Both the position numbers and the translations under genes were made by a program. A stretch of 64,000 nt of DNA from NCBI GenBank assembly GCA_028281495.1, contig JANQJU010000057.1:124001-188000 (forward strand), given 5' to 3'. Below are positions 1-9,161 of the stretch, piece by piece. Source of the stretch: SAR324 cluster bacterium. GTDB taxonomy: Bacteria; SAR324; NAC60-12. The notes below the pieces were generated by a model. The model was not told where the DNA came from. It searched no databases and saw nothing but the letters and a program-made list of their open reading frames with translations. The number at the start of each line of letters is the position of its first letter. Position 1 is the stretch's first letter.

Positions 1-2
1 AG

Positions 3-248
3 ACTCAAGAGTTGTGTGTGAATTATGCGAAAGAGTTGGATAAAAACGACCTGCTGACCACATCCACGTTTCAAGACACTCAAGCCGGTAGTCGGATGGT
101 TCTCAATGCAGTAGATGGTCTGCTGTATGTGGCCCAAGATCTGAAGCGTGATGTGGCCCACTTTAAAGCATCCACTGAGGAAATGAGCGCCAGTGAGGCG
201 GTTTTTGAGAAGCTGCAAACTTTGAAATCCATCATCGACTCCCCTTAA
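3..248 (+). CDS. C-terminal end of an unknown protein (5' truncated by window)
   Basis: The reading frame is open from the first bases of the window to a stop at 246-248, so this is the last 81 residues of a longer gene. The visible part is soluble, helical-looking and fairly acidic, with no cysteine cluster, membrane segment or motif that I can assign. It lies 12 nt upstream of a CheX-like phosphatase on the same strand, so it probably belongs to the same signalling operon. It does not carry the C-terminal hexapeptide shared by the next three proteins. The function is not recognised. Confidence 0.6.
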   Translation, partial: TQELCVNYAKELDKNDLLTTSTFQDTQAGSRMVLNAVDGLLYVAQDLKRDVAHFKASTEEMSASEAVFEKLQTLKSIIDSP

Positions 249-260
249 AATAGGTATCAG

Positions 261-824
261 GTGATCAGTCCCTCAGCAGAACAAGCATTTTCGAGTATTT
301 TTTCCAGAAGCGTAGAAGAGGCAGTGTATCACGCAAAGAGTCCTCACCAATGGGAAATCAAATTTCTCTCCAATCTCGAAAACATCAAAGCAAAAGAGTT
401 CATTCTGCTGACCATGTGCTCTTATGGTTTTCGTCTCTTCACAACCCTCCATTTCACCTACAATCGTAAAACCATTCAGTATATTGCTAGTATCTTAAAT
501 ATGGACTCTGAAGAAATGAATCGCACCAAATTTTACGATTGCTTGGGAGAATACGGAAATATTTTCTGTGGTTCATTGAAACGAGAATTGGGAAAGAGCT
601 TTCCACATCTTGGTATGTCCACACCGGATCTTTTAGAAGAACGATCCTTTCGCTATTTTGAAAATTTAAAGTATGAATATGAACTGCACAGCATCGCTAC
701 CTCAGAAAAAAACGTTTCCTTGTTTTTTGGACTCTATGTTTGCCCTTATGGCGACCTCGACTTCAATATTCCTTTGAGCACGGAAAACAAAAGCGTCTCT
801 ACGGGTGAGCTTGAATTATTTTAA
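261..824 (+). CDS. CheX/CheC-like phosphatase-domain protein with C-terminal GELELF tail
   Basis: A 187-residue protein starting with GTG behind a weak AGG; no ATG lies early in the frame. Residues around 93-100 read DCLGEYGN, which fits the D/S-x3-E-x2-N catalytic pattern of the CheX/CheC/FliY family. In that family the Glu and Asn direct water onto phospho-CheY. The flanking alternation of hydrophobic strands and a helix fits the CheX fold, and a single copy of the motif argues for CheX rather than two-motif CheC. Likely role: dephosphorylation of a receiver-domain partner in the cytoplasm. The protein ends in GELELF, identical to the ends of the next two proteins. The fold assignment rests on motif and length, so moderate confidence. 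Confidence 0.6.
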   Translation: MISPSAEQAFSSIFSRSVEEAVYHAKSPHQWEIKFLSNLENIKAKEFILLTMCSYGFRLFTTLHFTYNRKTIQYIASILNMDSEEMNRTKFYDCLGEYGNIFCGSLKRELGKSFPHLGMSTPDLLEERSFRYFENLKYEYELHSIATSEKNVSLFFGLYVCPYGDLDFNIPLSTENKSVSTGELELF

Positions 825-847
825 TACCTTATGAATGAGGAGGAAAT

Positions 848-1822
848 ATGACGGAGGAGATCAAGATCGTCAGCAAAGTATTGGTTCAAGAGACTGACGA
901 ACTCCATACAACAGATCTCAAAAGCTTTTTTGCTGACAATAACCTCATCGGGTTGAAGGCGGAAACCCATAGTAATATTCAGGAAACCCTCAAATCCACC
1001 ATCGACTTAGGGGCGGTTTTTCTTTGTGAATCTCCCGATAGTGAAGGTTTTTCCGGCACCGAAACAGCCAAAGAAATCCATAAAGTCCGCCCTGAGCTTC
1101 CAATTTTCTTACGACGCGAACACACTGATAGTCTAGAAGATTTGTCTGCAGATGTAAAAAAAGCCTGTGCTGCTGCCTATCAATCCGGTAACCAAGACAT
1201 TCTGAAGCAACTGATCGACCGCTACTTGTTCAATACTTACTATCCCAGTGGGTTCATTCGAGGAATTGAGGAAATTTCGCTGAATGCCATGCAAGCGACT
1301 TTCAAATCAACCCACATTTCCTGTAGCATTCCTTATCTCATTCGAGACCGTATCATTTATGGGGAGTTGTTCAGCATGATGGCCCTTGAAGGGCAATGGT
1401 GTCGTGGTTACATGATGCTCCAAACTGGAGAGCAGGAAATGTCCCAACTGATCGAAGGGAAAAAAACAGCCCTCCCTGAGGAAGAGGTGGACTTCCGCAC
1501 CGTAAACAATTTGATGAGCGAACTCACCAATATGATTTGGGGATCGTTCAAATCTCGCTTTTTTACGACCGAAGGTACCAACCTGAGCCATTTGATTCAG
1601 GTGCCGATTATCATCAACCATGAAAGAAAGTACATTACTTTTGGATCAGAGAACCCTCAGCTTTGTTTTCAATACACCCTGCAAGATGAAAATGGACAAT
1701 TGCCGGAAGTCACCTTATATCAGAAGTTCGTCTTTAATCTGGCATGGCAACCAGAAGAGTTTCAGGAGACACCGGATACCGTTGAGAATTTGGTTGAATC
1801 AGGAGAGCTAGAACTCTTTTAA
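848..1822 (+). CDS. Degenerate receiver domain plus CheX-like domain, C-terminal GELELF tail
   Basis: A 324-residue protein with a strong AGGAGG ribosome binding site 5-6 nt before its ATG. Residues about 8-125 look like a response-regulator receiver fold without an obvious phospho-acceptor acidic pocket. Residues about 135-310 resemble the CheX fold; the core helix reads NLMSELTN, keeping the E-x2-N pair of CheX-type phosphatases with Asn at the usual D/S position. The protein could scaffold or dephosphorylate a receiver partner. It is 23 nt downstream of a single-domain CheX-like gene and upstream of another receiver-like gene, so the three probably form one module. It ends in SGELELF. No membrane segment or signal peptide is seen. 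Confidence 0.6.
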   Translation: MTEEIKIVSKVLVQETDELHTTDLKSFFADNNLIGLKAETHSNIQETLKSTIDLGAVFLCESPDSEGFSGTETAKEIHKVRPELPIFLRREHTDSLEDLSADVKKACAAAYQSGNQDILKQLIDRYLFNTYYPSGFIRGIEEISLNAMQATFKSTHISCSIPYLIRDRIIYGELFSMMALEGQWCRGYMMLQTGEQEMSQLIEGKKTALPEEEVDFRTVNNLMSELTNMIWGSFKSRFFTTEGTNLSHLIQVPIIINHERKYITFGSENPQLCFQYTLQDENGQLPEVTLYQKFVFNLAWQPEEFQETPDTVENLVESGELELF

Positions 1823-1875
1823 TTGAATCAATACGCCTCCCCATCACCCCTAGATACCTGAGCGAAAGAGGACAT

Positions 1876-3021
1876 ATGAAAAAACTTTCTCCCGAAAATG
1901 TTCACTTGGTCCACCGCTCCAAACGTTCGCGTTTGACCACGGAAGATTTTGTATTGCTGGTGGTTCACAGCCATCCCGATACACAAAAAAAAATTGTGGA
2001 CATGCTCAAAAAGGGAGATTTCACCACCTACGCCGATACGGGTGCGAAAGGAGCCATTGGTTCCGCCCTCATGTTCACTCCGAATGTGATCATTTTTGAT
2101 TGGAATGCCGATGCTGCCGAATTCCAAAAGACTCACGAGTTCATTCGATCTCAAAAATTGGCAAAACATATCGCCAAAACCAATTTCATTGTCACCGTTT
2201 CCTCCGACGCCCCAGACAAAAGTGCACTGAAAGTCTTAGAAGATCCCAATGTGATCCTGATTGAATATTCCGACCTTCAGGCGTGTTGGTTGATGCTTCG
2301 TAAGCACGTCTTCAACCTGTTTCGAAAAGCACAGCATGAACTGCAACAAGTGTTTGAAGAAGACGATTCGGTAGCCGCTTCCAAGCAGCGTCAAACCGCA
2401 TCAATCAATGAAATTTTACAGCAAAATAAGAACTTTAGTGAATCAGTCATTCGGACTTTTGAATTGCTTGTGAAAAAGGTGACAACCGGAGATTCACAAA
2501 AAATTTTCGATACCGTCACCAAGACCTTGGAATTGCTCAACCGCCCCTTCGTGTTACGGTACCGGACCGAAGACGGCAGAACATACGAAACGAGTATGAC
2601 ACAGGGTCAAAACATCCAAAAACTGAAGGAGTTGCTAGAAAATACAGAAAACATCAACAATACGATGGGTGGCATTTCTAAGCTCAACAGTGACCAAGAC
2701 CGTCGGTGCTTTTTTGGCGAAGACAAAAAGCTCTATTTTGCTACGGACTCTCCTATTGTTTTCGACGAACTCGACAACTTGAGCGTGGTGACTAAAAATT
2801 TTGAGATGTTCTTAATCCAAGCTGAAAAGCGTTCCAAACAGTTAAAACTCATGGAACACTTCAAGGAAATGTTTAAAGATCTCTATAACCAAATGGAAGG
2901 GTTTGAATGGAGTGAATCCTTAGAAGAAATGCATGAAGTGGTTAACCAGATGTTTGCGATGGACAGCTTCGAGGAAGAGGAAGAAGAGGAAGCCGTTGCT
3001 GGAGAATTGGAACTGTTTTAA
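1876..3021 (+). CDS. Receiver-like signalling protein with helical C-terminal region and GELELF tail
   Basis: A 381-residue protein with ribosome binding site AGAGGA 5 nt before ATG. Residues about 25-145 look like a receiver fold, with an Asp at the end of a beta-strand (VIIFDWN, near residue 75) that could be the phospho-acceptor. Residues 150-365 are mostly helical and charged with no family I recognise. A run of Glu (around residues 366-374) precedes the C-terminal GELELF. It is last in the three-gene set and 274 nt separate it from the next gene. It could be an adaptor or output protein that docks to the same partner as the two CheX-like proteins through the shared tail. That role is inference. 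Confidence 0.55.
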   Translation: MKKLSPENVHLVHRSKRSRLTTEDFVLLVVHSHPDTQKKIVDMLKKGDFTTYADTGAKGAIGSALMFTPNVIIFDWNADAAEFQKTHEFIRSQKLAKHIAKTNFIVTVSSDAPDKSALKVLEDPNVILIEYSDLQACWLMLRKHVFNLFRKAQHELQQVFEEDDSVAASKQRQTASINEILQQNKNFSESVIRTFELLVKKVTTGDSQKIFDTVTKTLELLNRPFVLRYRTEDGRTYETSMTQGQNIQKLKELLENTENINNTMGGISKLNSDQDRRCFFGEDKKLYFATDSPIVFDELDNLSVVTKNFEMFLIQAEKRSKQLKLMEHFKEMFKDLYNQMEGFEWSESLEEMHEVVNQMFAMDSFEEEEEEEAVAGELELF

Positions 3022-3051
3022 TTGGCTCGTTGATTTTATTTTTCGAGCCAA
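3022..3051. other. Hairpin after the GELELF gene set
   Basis: Arms TTGGCTCG (3022-3029) and CGAGCCAA (3044-3051) pair perfectly around a 14-nt T-rich loop, immediately after the stop codon. There is no U-run after the stem on the plus strand, so it is not a textbook intrinsic terminator. It may end or stabilise the upstream transcript. The rest of the 274-nt gap (3052-3295) holds nothing I can name apart from the AAAGGAGG ribosome binding site of the next gene. Confidence 0.35.
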
Positions 3052-3295
3052 AAAACCATCATAACCTCTGTTGATCACCCGCTTAATACTCCCAAAAAAA
3101 GCTCTCCCATTATCCCAATAATAGCACCTTCCCAGAATGCTCATCCTCTGAATCCTTGCATCCTCCTAACAAGAGGGTATAGAAAGTATCAATACATGGG
3201 ATTCCCCATTGAATTCACACTCATCCTTCCACCCTATCCTTCATCTGAATGAAATGGTTTTGGAAGTCGTATAGATATCATTCCAAAGGAGGTTT

Positions 3296-4726
3296 ATGCC
3301 ATTCACAAAATACGAAATCGGGGGTTTCTACGATGAAATTTTCGAGAACAATCAAGCCCCCAGAGATGGAGCAAAACTCTTAGCAAAACGAATCGGTTCC
3401 CTTTCGAAGGAAGAACTGATGAATCGGCAAAAAGCAGCAGAATTGGCCATGCTCAATATGGGTATTACTTTCAACGTTTATGGAGAAGGTGGAGGCACCG
3501 AAAAAATCTTCCCGTTTGATATCATCCCCCGCATCATCTCTGCTGACGAATGGGACTACGTCGAGCGAGGGCTGAAACAACGTATCTATGCGCTCAACTT
3601 ATTCATTCAAGACATCTATAACGAGCAAAAGATTATCAAGGACCGGGTCATTCCAGAATATGTGATCAATTCCTGCAAATCCTTAAGAAAAGCATGCATG
3701 GGGTTGACTCCGCCAAAAGGAATCTGGTGTCACATCATTGGAACCGATTTAGTGCGAGACAGCGATGGACAAATTTACGTATTGGAAGACAACATGCGTT
3801 GTCCTTCTGGCGTCTCGTATGTGCTCCAAAATCGGCAGGTGATGAAGCGAGTGTTTCCCCAAGTTTTTGGAGCATCTCGTGTGGAACCTGTGGAGCTGTA
3901 TCCCATTCGTCTTCTCGAAACCTTGCAACACCTCGCTGGAGAAGTCTACGATCCAACCGTTGTGGTGTTGACTCCCGGTATCTACAACTCTGCTTACTTC
4001 GAGCATTCCTATTTAGCACAACAGATGGGAGTGGAACTGGTGGAAGGCAGTGACCTGGTAGTGAAAGACGGCTTCGTGCAAATGCGCACCACACGCGGTT
4101 TCCAAAAGGTGGATGTGATTTATCGTAGGATTGATGACGATTTTATCGACCCCTTGGTCTTTCGACCAGAATCCATGCTGGGAATTCCTGGATTAACCGA
4201 GGTGTACCGAAAAGGTCGTGTTGCTTTGGCCAATGCCTTGGGGACTGGAGTGGCTGACGACAAAGTGGTGTATGCTTACGTGCCCAAAATGATCAAATAC
4301 TATCTTGATGAAGATATCATTCTTCCCAATGTTCCCACCTACGTTTGCTGGGAAGATAAAGAACGTGAGCACTCTATCGCCAATCTCCACAACATGGTTG
4401 TGAAACCTGCCAATGAAGCAGGAGGGTATGGAATTATGGTCGGTCCCCATGCTTCCAAACAAGAGATTGAGGATTACAAAGACCAAATCCGTGCCAATCC
4501 TAGAAACTATATCTGCCAGCCGACCTTGAGCTTATCCCGAGTGCCCACTTTGATTGAGGATCAATTGGAAGGCCGCCATGTGGACTTACGCCCTTATATC
4601 CTTTATGGCGAAGATATTTATGTGCTGCCTGGAGGATTAACCCGGGTTGCTCTAAAGAAAGGCTCCTTGATTGTGAATTCTTCTCAAGGGGGTGGCAGCA
4701 AAGACACTTGGGTGTTACCCGATTGA
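3296..4726 (+). CDS. Circularly permuted ATP-grasp protein (DUF404/DUF407 type)
   Basis: A 476-residue protein starting with ATG behind a strong AAAGGAGG. Family hallmarks: LEDNMRCPSGVSYVLQNR near residue 165, VVKPANEAGGYG (nucleotide-binding loop, near residue 365), RPYILYG, and the closing GGGSKDTWVL. Circularly permuted ATP-grasp enzymes of this type are predicted to form amide or peptide bonds using ATP, acting on an unidentified peptide or small-molecule substrate. It heads an island with an alpha-E protein and a transglutaminase-like protein, the usual conserved partners. The Gly-rich ATP loop is intact here, unlike in the fused copy at 9162. Cytoplasmic; no signal peptide. The family call is firm; the substrate is unknown. 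Confidence 0.9.
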   Translation: MPFTKYEIGGFYDEIFENNQAPRDGAKLLAKRIGSLSKEELMNRQKAAELAMLNMGITFNVYGEGGGTEKIFPFDIIPRIISADEWDYVERGLKQRIYALNLFIQDIYNEQKIIKDRVIPEYVINSCKSLRKACMGLTPPKGIWCHIIGTDLVRDSDGQIYVLEDNMRCPSGVSYVLQNRQVMKRVFPQVFGASRVEPVELYPIRLLETLQHLAGEVYDPTVVVLTPGIYNSAYFEHSYLAQQMGVELVEGSDLVVKDGFVQMRTTRGFQKVDVIYRRIDDDFIDPLVFRPESMLGIPGLTEVYRKGRVALANALGTGVADDKVVYAYVPKMIKYYLDEDIILPNVPTYVCWEDKEREHSIANLHNMVVKPANEAGGYGIMVGPHASKQEIEDYKDQIRANPRNYICQPTLSLSRVPTLIEDQLEGRHVDLRPYILYGEDIYVLPGGLTRVALKKGSLIVNSSQGGGSKDTWVLPD

Positions 4727-4825
4727 GCCCAGCATAACCATCGCCGTTTTGTCCTGACCTGTTTTCAATGTGCTGGAACTATCAACTCACAGTGACAGCG
4801 CGTGTTTCATTTGAGAGGAGAACAC

Positions 4826-5806
4826 ATGTTAAGCCGCACTGCCAATTCTATTTACTGGATGACTCGTTACATCGAACGTGCTGAAAATGTCGCCCGTTTC
4901 ATCGACGTCAATTTACTCCTGATGTTAGACCTTCCACACGTCACAACCCAACACTGGGACTCCTTAGTGATGACCACCGGAGATGTTCAGCTTTTCCGCG
5001 AACACTATCCCCAAGTGGATCAAGACAATGTGATTCGCTTTCTTACCTTTGATCGAGACAACCCAAATTCGATCTTCACCACCGTCCGTGCTGCACGAGA
5101 AAATGCTCGATCAGTTCGAGAAATCATTTCTTCTGAAATGTGGGAGCAAATCAACACCTTTTATCTGATGTTAAAAGAAGCCCAAGTGTCCCAAGTGCTG
5201 CACTCGCCAAGTGCATTTTTCAGTAACGTCAAACAAGCCTGCCACATGTTTGATGGGGTGATTCACGGCACTCTTTCGCATGGGGAAGCGTGGAATTTTG
5301 CCCAAATGGGACGGTTTCTAGAACGTGCTGATAAAACGGCCCGTATTTTAGATGTAGAACATTTCTTACCCGCAAACCCTTCAGATACGGGCACACACTT
5401 TGAGATCATTCAGTGGTCGGCAGTATTGAAGTCTGTGAGCGCATTTGAAATGTATCGACAGCGTTATCGCGGCATTCAACTGGAGAAACTGATTGGTTTT
5501 TTATTACTCAATCCCGATTTTCCCCGCTCACTGTATCACTGTGTGGTGCAAGCAGAAGCCTCACTTTATGAGGTTTCCGGAACCGTGCCTGGAAAACGAT
5601 TTAGCAATGCTGCCGAGCAGAGCCTTGGTAAGCTGCGAGCCAAGCTAGAATTTTGCGATTTGGATGAAATCCTAGAAAAAGATCTGCATGAATTTCTCGA
5701 TAGTATCGAACTTCACCTCAACCAAATTGACGATAAAATTTACGACACTTTCTTCGCCAAACGACCGATAGAGTCTAATTTTCAAACCCAAAGCCAATCT
5801 AGGTGA
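4826..5806 (+). CDS. Alpha-E domain protein (DUF403)
   Basis: A 326-residue all-helical protein. The ATG at 4826 is chosen because GAGAGGAG lies just upstream and because the family starts with MLSRTANSIYWMTRYIERAE, as seen here. The alpha-E family always travels with circularly permuted ATP-grasp and transglutaminase-like proteins in predicted peptide-ligation or tagging clusters; its biochemical role is unknown. The gene is 99 nt after the ATP-grasp gene, and its stop codon nearly abuts the start of the transglutaminase gene, which suggests co-translation. A homologous domain is fused to the second ATP-grasp protein at 9162. Confidence 0.88.
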   Translation: MLSRTANSIYWMTRYIERAENVARFIDVNLLLMLDLPHVTTQHWDSLVMTTGDVQLFREHYPQVDQDNVIRFLTFDRDNPNSIFTTVRAARENARSVREIISSEMWEQINTFYLMLKEAQVSQVLHSPSAFFSNVKQACHMFDGVIHGTLSHGEAWNFAQMGRFLERADKTARILDVEHFLPANPSDTGTHFEIIQWSAVLKSVSAFEMYRQRYRGIQLEKLIGFLLLNPDFPRSLYHCVVQAEASLYEVSGTVPGKRFSNAAEQSLGKLRAKLEFCDLDEILEKDLHEFLDSIELHLNQIDDKIYDTFFAKRPIESNFQTQSQSR

Positions 5807-5808
5807 GT

Positions 5809-8800
5809 ATGAGTATCCAAGTCGCCCTCAAGCACGAAACCCGTTATTGGTATGACCGCCCCATTACTGTGTCTCCTCAAATCATTCGACTGCGCCCCGG
5901 TCCTCATTGCCGCACTCCTGTTTCTGGATATTCTTTAAACATCGATCCGCATCCCCATTTTCTCAATTGGCAACAAGACCCTTATGGCAATTTTCTGGCC
6001 CGTGTGGTGTTTCCAGAAAAGGTCGAAGAATTTCATGTCGTTGTAGATTTGGTAGCAGAAATGGTGGTGATCAACCCCTTCGATTTTTTCTTGGAAGACA
6101 GTGCCAAAGACTTTCCATTTTCTTATGAACCCCAGTTACGTCGTCAATTGGCTCCTTATTTGGAAGTGGAAGACCCGGGCCCTTTGGTTAAAGAATGGCT
6201 TGCTGGGGTGGACACCTCTCCTCAAGCCATTGTGGATTTCTTAGTATCCATCAATCAAAGGCTACAACAAGACATTGGCTATGTCATCCGAATGGAACCC
6301 GGCATTCAACCTTGTGAAGAAACCCTGTCGTTGAAACAAGGTTCTTGCCGAGACACAGGATGGCTACTGGTTCAAATCCTGAGGAATCTAGGACTCGCTG
6401 CTCGTTTTGCTTCTGGATATTTGATTCAATTGAAACCCGACATGAAAGCCTTGGATGGCCCCTCTGGTTCTGAACACGATTTCACCGATCTGCATGCCTG
6501 GACAGAAGTGTATATTCCTGGGGCTGGCTGGTTGGGGCTGGATCCGACGTCTGGTCTGTTCGCCGGAGAAGGTCACATCCCTTTAGCATGCACGCCTCAC
6601 CCTACCGATGCAGCTCCGGTGACCGGAGACATCGAAGCATGCAAAACCCGTATGGAATTCCATATGGACATCCAGCGGATTCATGAAGATCCCCGCGTGA
6701 CCAAGCCTTACAACTCTTTGCAATGGGCTGCCATTGATGCCTTGGGACATTCCATAGATGCGGATCTTCACCAAGAAGGGATCAAACTCACAATGGGTGG
6801 CGAACCCACATTCGTTAGTATCGACCATCCGGATGATCCAGAATGGAATATTCAAGCCCTGGGTACCAAGAAACTCGAACTGGCAAGCCAGTTGTTAAAA
6901 CGATTGAAACACAAGTTTTCTCCAGGAGGTATGCTTCACTATGGCCAAGGCAAGTGGTACCCAGGGGAGTCTTTACCTCGCTGGTCGTTGGGTTGTTTCT
7001 GGCGGGCTGATGGCATTCCGGTATGGCAAGACCCCGCTTATATCGCGGATGTGAATAAAAATTATGGCTATACCGCCAAAGACGCCGAACGCTTTCTCCG
7101 CACGCTCGCAGGAAAACTACAAGTGAAGCCAGAATATATCATCCCTGGGTATGAAGACGTTTTATATGCGCTCTGGAAAGAGGGCACACTTCCAGAAAAT
7201 ATTGACCCCTTGGAAGAGCCTTTGGACGATAAAGAAGATCGCGAACGATTACGTAAGCAATTGGAACGCGGTTTGGGCAGTGTGGCTGGTTACGCTTTGC
7301 CACTCGACGAAAAAATCTCTGATTCTCATGCAAGTTGGCAGAGTCAACAGTGGTCCTTCCAGCGTGGAAAAATGTATCTCATCAGCGGAGATTCCCCAAT
7401 GGGATACCGTTTGCCTCTCAATTCTCTCTACTGGGAGCCGGAAACACAGCGTCAGCAAGTCATTGAACGTGACCCTACTGACAAAGAATTGGACCAGGAT
7501 TTAGGAGACATTGCAGGAAAAGCCCAAGAGCGCAGCAAAGAAACCGAAGCACCCAAGTCACTCGAAAACAACACACCCCTGGCTTATATCCGAACGGCTC
7601 TTGTTGCAGAAGTTCGTGGAGGTCGATTGTATCTCTTTTTACCTCCCCTCGCCCATTTGGAGTACTGGTGTGACCTCATCGCTTCGATTGAACTCACAGC
7701 CATCACGCTCGACATGCCGGTTGTCATCGAAGGCTACCATCCCCCTAAAGATCGTCGCCTCCTACGATTTGAAATCACTCCCGACCCCGGCGTGATTGAG
7801 GTCAATATCCACCCTGCTTCAAGTTGGCGGCAGTTAGTAAAAGTGACTACAACCCTTTATGAAGAAGCCCGGCTTTCGCGACTGGCCACTGAAAAATTTA
7901 TGATTGATGGTAGGCATTCGGGTACCGGTGGTGGAAACCACATCACGTTGGGAGGTCCCAATCCAACAGATAGTCCATTTTTGCAACGCCCCGATTTGTT
8001 GCGCAGCTTTGTGAACTTTTGGCAAAATCATCCCAGTTTATCTTATATGTTTTCGGGCATGTTCATTGGCCCCACCAGCCAAGCACCACGAGTGGACGAG
8101 GCGCGTAACGACACCTTGTATGAGTTGAGCTTGGCGTTCCAGCAAGTCGATGTGAATCAACGTCCTGCCCCTTGGATGGTTGATCGTATTTTTCGCAATC
8201 TGCTGATTGATCTCACAGGGAACGTCCACCGCGCTGAATTTTGTATCGACAAGTTGTATTCTCCCAGTGGCCCTAGCGGCCGCCAAGGGCTGGTCGAAAT
8301 GCGAGCCTTTGAAATGCCACCTCATTCACAAATGAGCCTTGTCCAAATGTTACTTTTACGAGGCTTGGTGGCAGCTTTCTGGCAGCGCCCTTATTCCCAA
8401 CCAGTGGTGCCGTGGGGAACGGATCTTCATGATCGTTTTATGATGCCTCACTATGTTTGGAAGGATTTCAAGGAAGTGATAGAATATTTAAAACAATCGG
8501 GATATGATTTCGCGCTTGATTGGTTTGCACCGTTTTTTGAGTTCCGCTTTCCCAAGTATGGAACGGTTCAAATCGGAGAGCTGGAACTGGAACTGCGCTT
8601 GGCTCTGGAACCTTGGAATGTTTTAGGGGAAGAAGCATCGGGTACTGGCACTGCCCGCTACGTGGATTCCTCGGTGGAACGAGTCCAAGTGAAAGTTTCC
8701 GGTATGACCCAATCGCATTATACAGTGACTTGCAATGGAAGACGTTTGCCCTTACGCCCCACCGCAACCAATGGGGTTTTTGTGGCAGGAGTTCGGTTTC

Positions 8801-9090
8801 GGGCGTGGCAACCACCTTCCGCGTTGCATCCTATGATTCCCGTTCACACCCCACTCATCTTCGATGTCGTGGATACCTGGAATAACCGTTCTTTAGGGGG
8901 ATGTACTTATCACGTTTCTCATCCAGGAGGGCGCAACTACGACACTCGCCCTGTGAATGCGAATGAAGCAGAAGCTCGAAGGATTGCGCGTTTCTGGCCG
9001 CACGGTCATACACCCGGCACGATGAATCCACCTCCTGAAGAACTCAATCCGTGGTATCCCTATACTCTGGATTTGCGATTGGATCCTTAA
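5809..9090 (+). CDS. Large transglutaminase-like protein with C-terminal DUF2126
   Basis: A 1093-residue protein. I choose ATG at 5809 because MSIQVAL is the usual family beginning; a GTG at 5803 overlapping the upstream stop is the alternative. An N-terminal beta domain (about 1-150) precedes a transglutaminase-like cysteine-protease fold with a visible triad: C180 in GSCRDT, H229 in HAWTE and D245 in LDPTSG. From about residue 300 to the end it matches the DUF2126 architecture, with GGEPTF, GTGGGNHITLGG and a long C-terminal part. Such proteins may cleave or transfer peptide amide bonds made by the partner ATP-grasp ligase. No signal peptide. The reaction is predicted from the fold; the substrate is unknown. 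Confidence 0.88.
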   Translation: MSIQVALKHETRYWYDRPITVSPQIIRLRPGPHCRTPVSGYSLNIDPHPHFLNWQQDPYGNFLARVVFPEKVEEFHVVVDLVAEMVVINPFDFFLEDSAKDFPFSYEPQLRRQLAPYLEVEDPGPLVKEWLAGVDTSPQAIVDFLVSINQRLQQDIGYVIRMEPGIQPCEETLSLKQGSCRDTGWLLVQILRNLGLAARFASGYLIQLKPDMKALDGPSGSEHDFTDLHAWTEVYIPGAGWLGLDPTSGLFAGEGHIPLACTPHPTDAAPVTGDIEACKTRMEFHMDIQRIHEDPRVTKPYNSLQWAAIDALGHSIDADLHQEGIKLTMGGEPTFVSIDHPDDPEWNIQALGTKKLELASQLLKRLKHKFSPGGMLHYGQGKWYPGESLPRWSLGCFWRADGIPVWQDPAYIADVNKNYGYTAKDAERFLRTLAGKLQVKPEYIIPGYEDVLYALWKEGTLPENIDPLEEPLDDKEDRERLRKQLERGLGSVAGYALPLDEKISDSHASWQSQQWSFQRGKMYLISGDSPMGYRLPLNSLYWEPETQRQQVIERDPTDKELDQDLGDIAGKAQERSKETEAPKSLENNTPLAYIRTALVAEVRGGRLYLFLPPLAHLEYWCDLIASIELTAITLDMPVVIEGYHPPKDRRLLRFEITPDPGVIEVNIHPASSWRQLVKVTTTLYEEARLSRLATEKFMIDGRHSGTGGGNHITLGGPNPTDSPFLQRPDLLRSFVNFWQNHPSLSYMFSGMFIGPTSQAPRVDEARNDTLYELSLAFQQVDVNQRPAPWMVDRIFRNLLIDLTGNVHRAEFCIDKLYSPSGPSGRQGLVEMRAFEMPPHSQMSLVQMLLLRGLVAAFWQRPYSQPVVPWGTDLHDRFMMPHYVWKDFKEVIEYLKQSGYDFALDWFAPFFEFRFPKYGTVQIGELELELRLALEPWNVLGEEASGTGTARYVDSSVERVQVKVSGMTQSHYTVTCNGRRLPLRPTATNGVFVAGVRFRAWQPPSALHPMIPVHTPLIFDVVDTWNNRSLGGCTYHVSHPGGRNYDTRPVNANEAEARRIARFWPHGHTPGTMNPPPEELNPWYPYTLDLRLDP

Positions 9091-9161
9091 ACAACCCTAT
9101 TGGGTTACAGACAGATCACCTTCGATCCATTTTCAAACCTAGAGGCATCATTTAGAGGCAT

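Noticed and set aside
261..3021. GELELF as a DNA sliding-clamp-binding peptide
   Set aside because: It resembles QLxLF, but the essential Gln is Glu in all three proteins and the proteins are CheX/receiver-like, not DNA enzymes. Kept only as a parallel.
3022..3051. Rho-independent terminator after the GELELF genes
   Set aside because: The stem is good but there is no U-run after it on the coding strand; listed only as a hairpin.
3154..3182. Promoter-like TTGCAT then TATAGA before the ATP-grasp gene
   Set aside because: The -35 matches only three of six bases; too weak to list.
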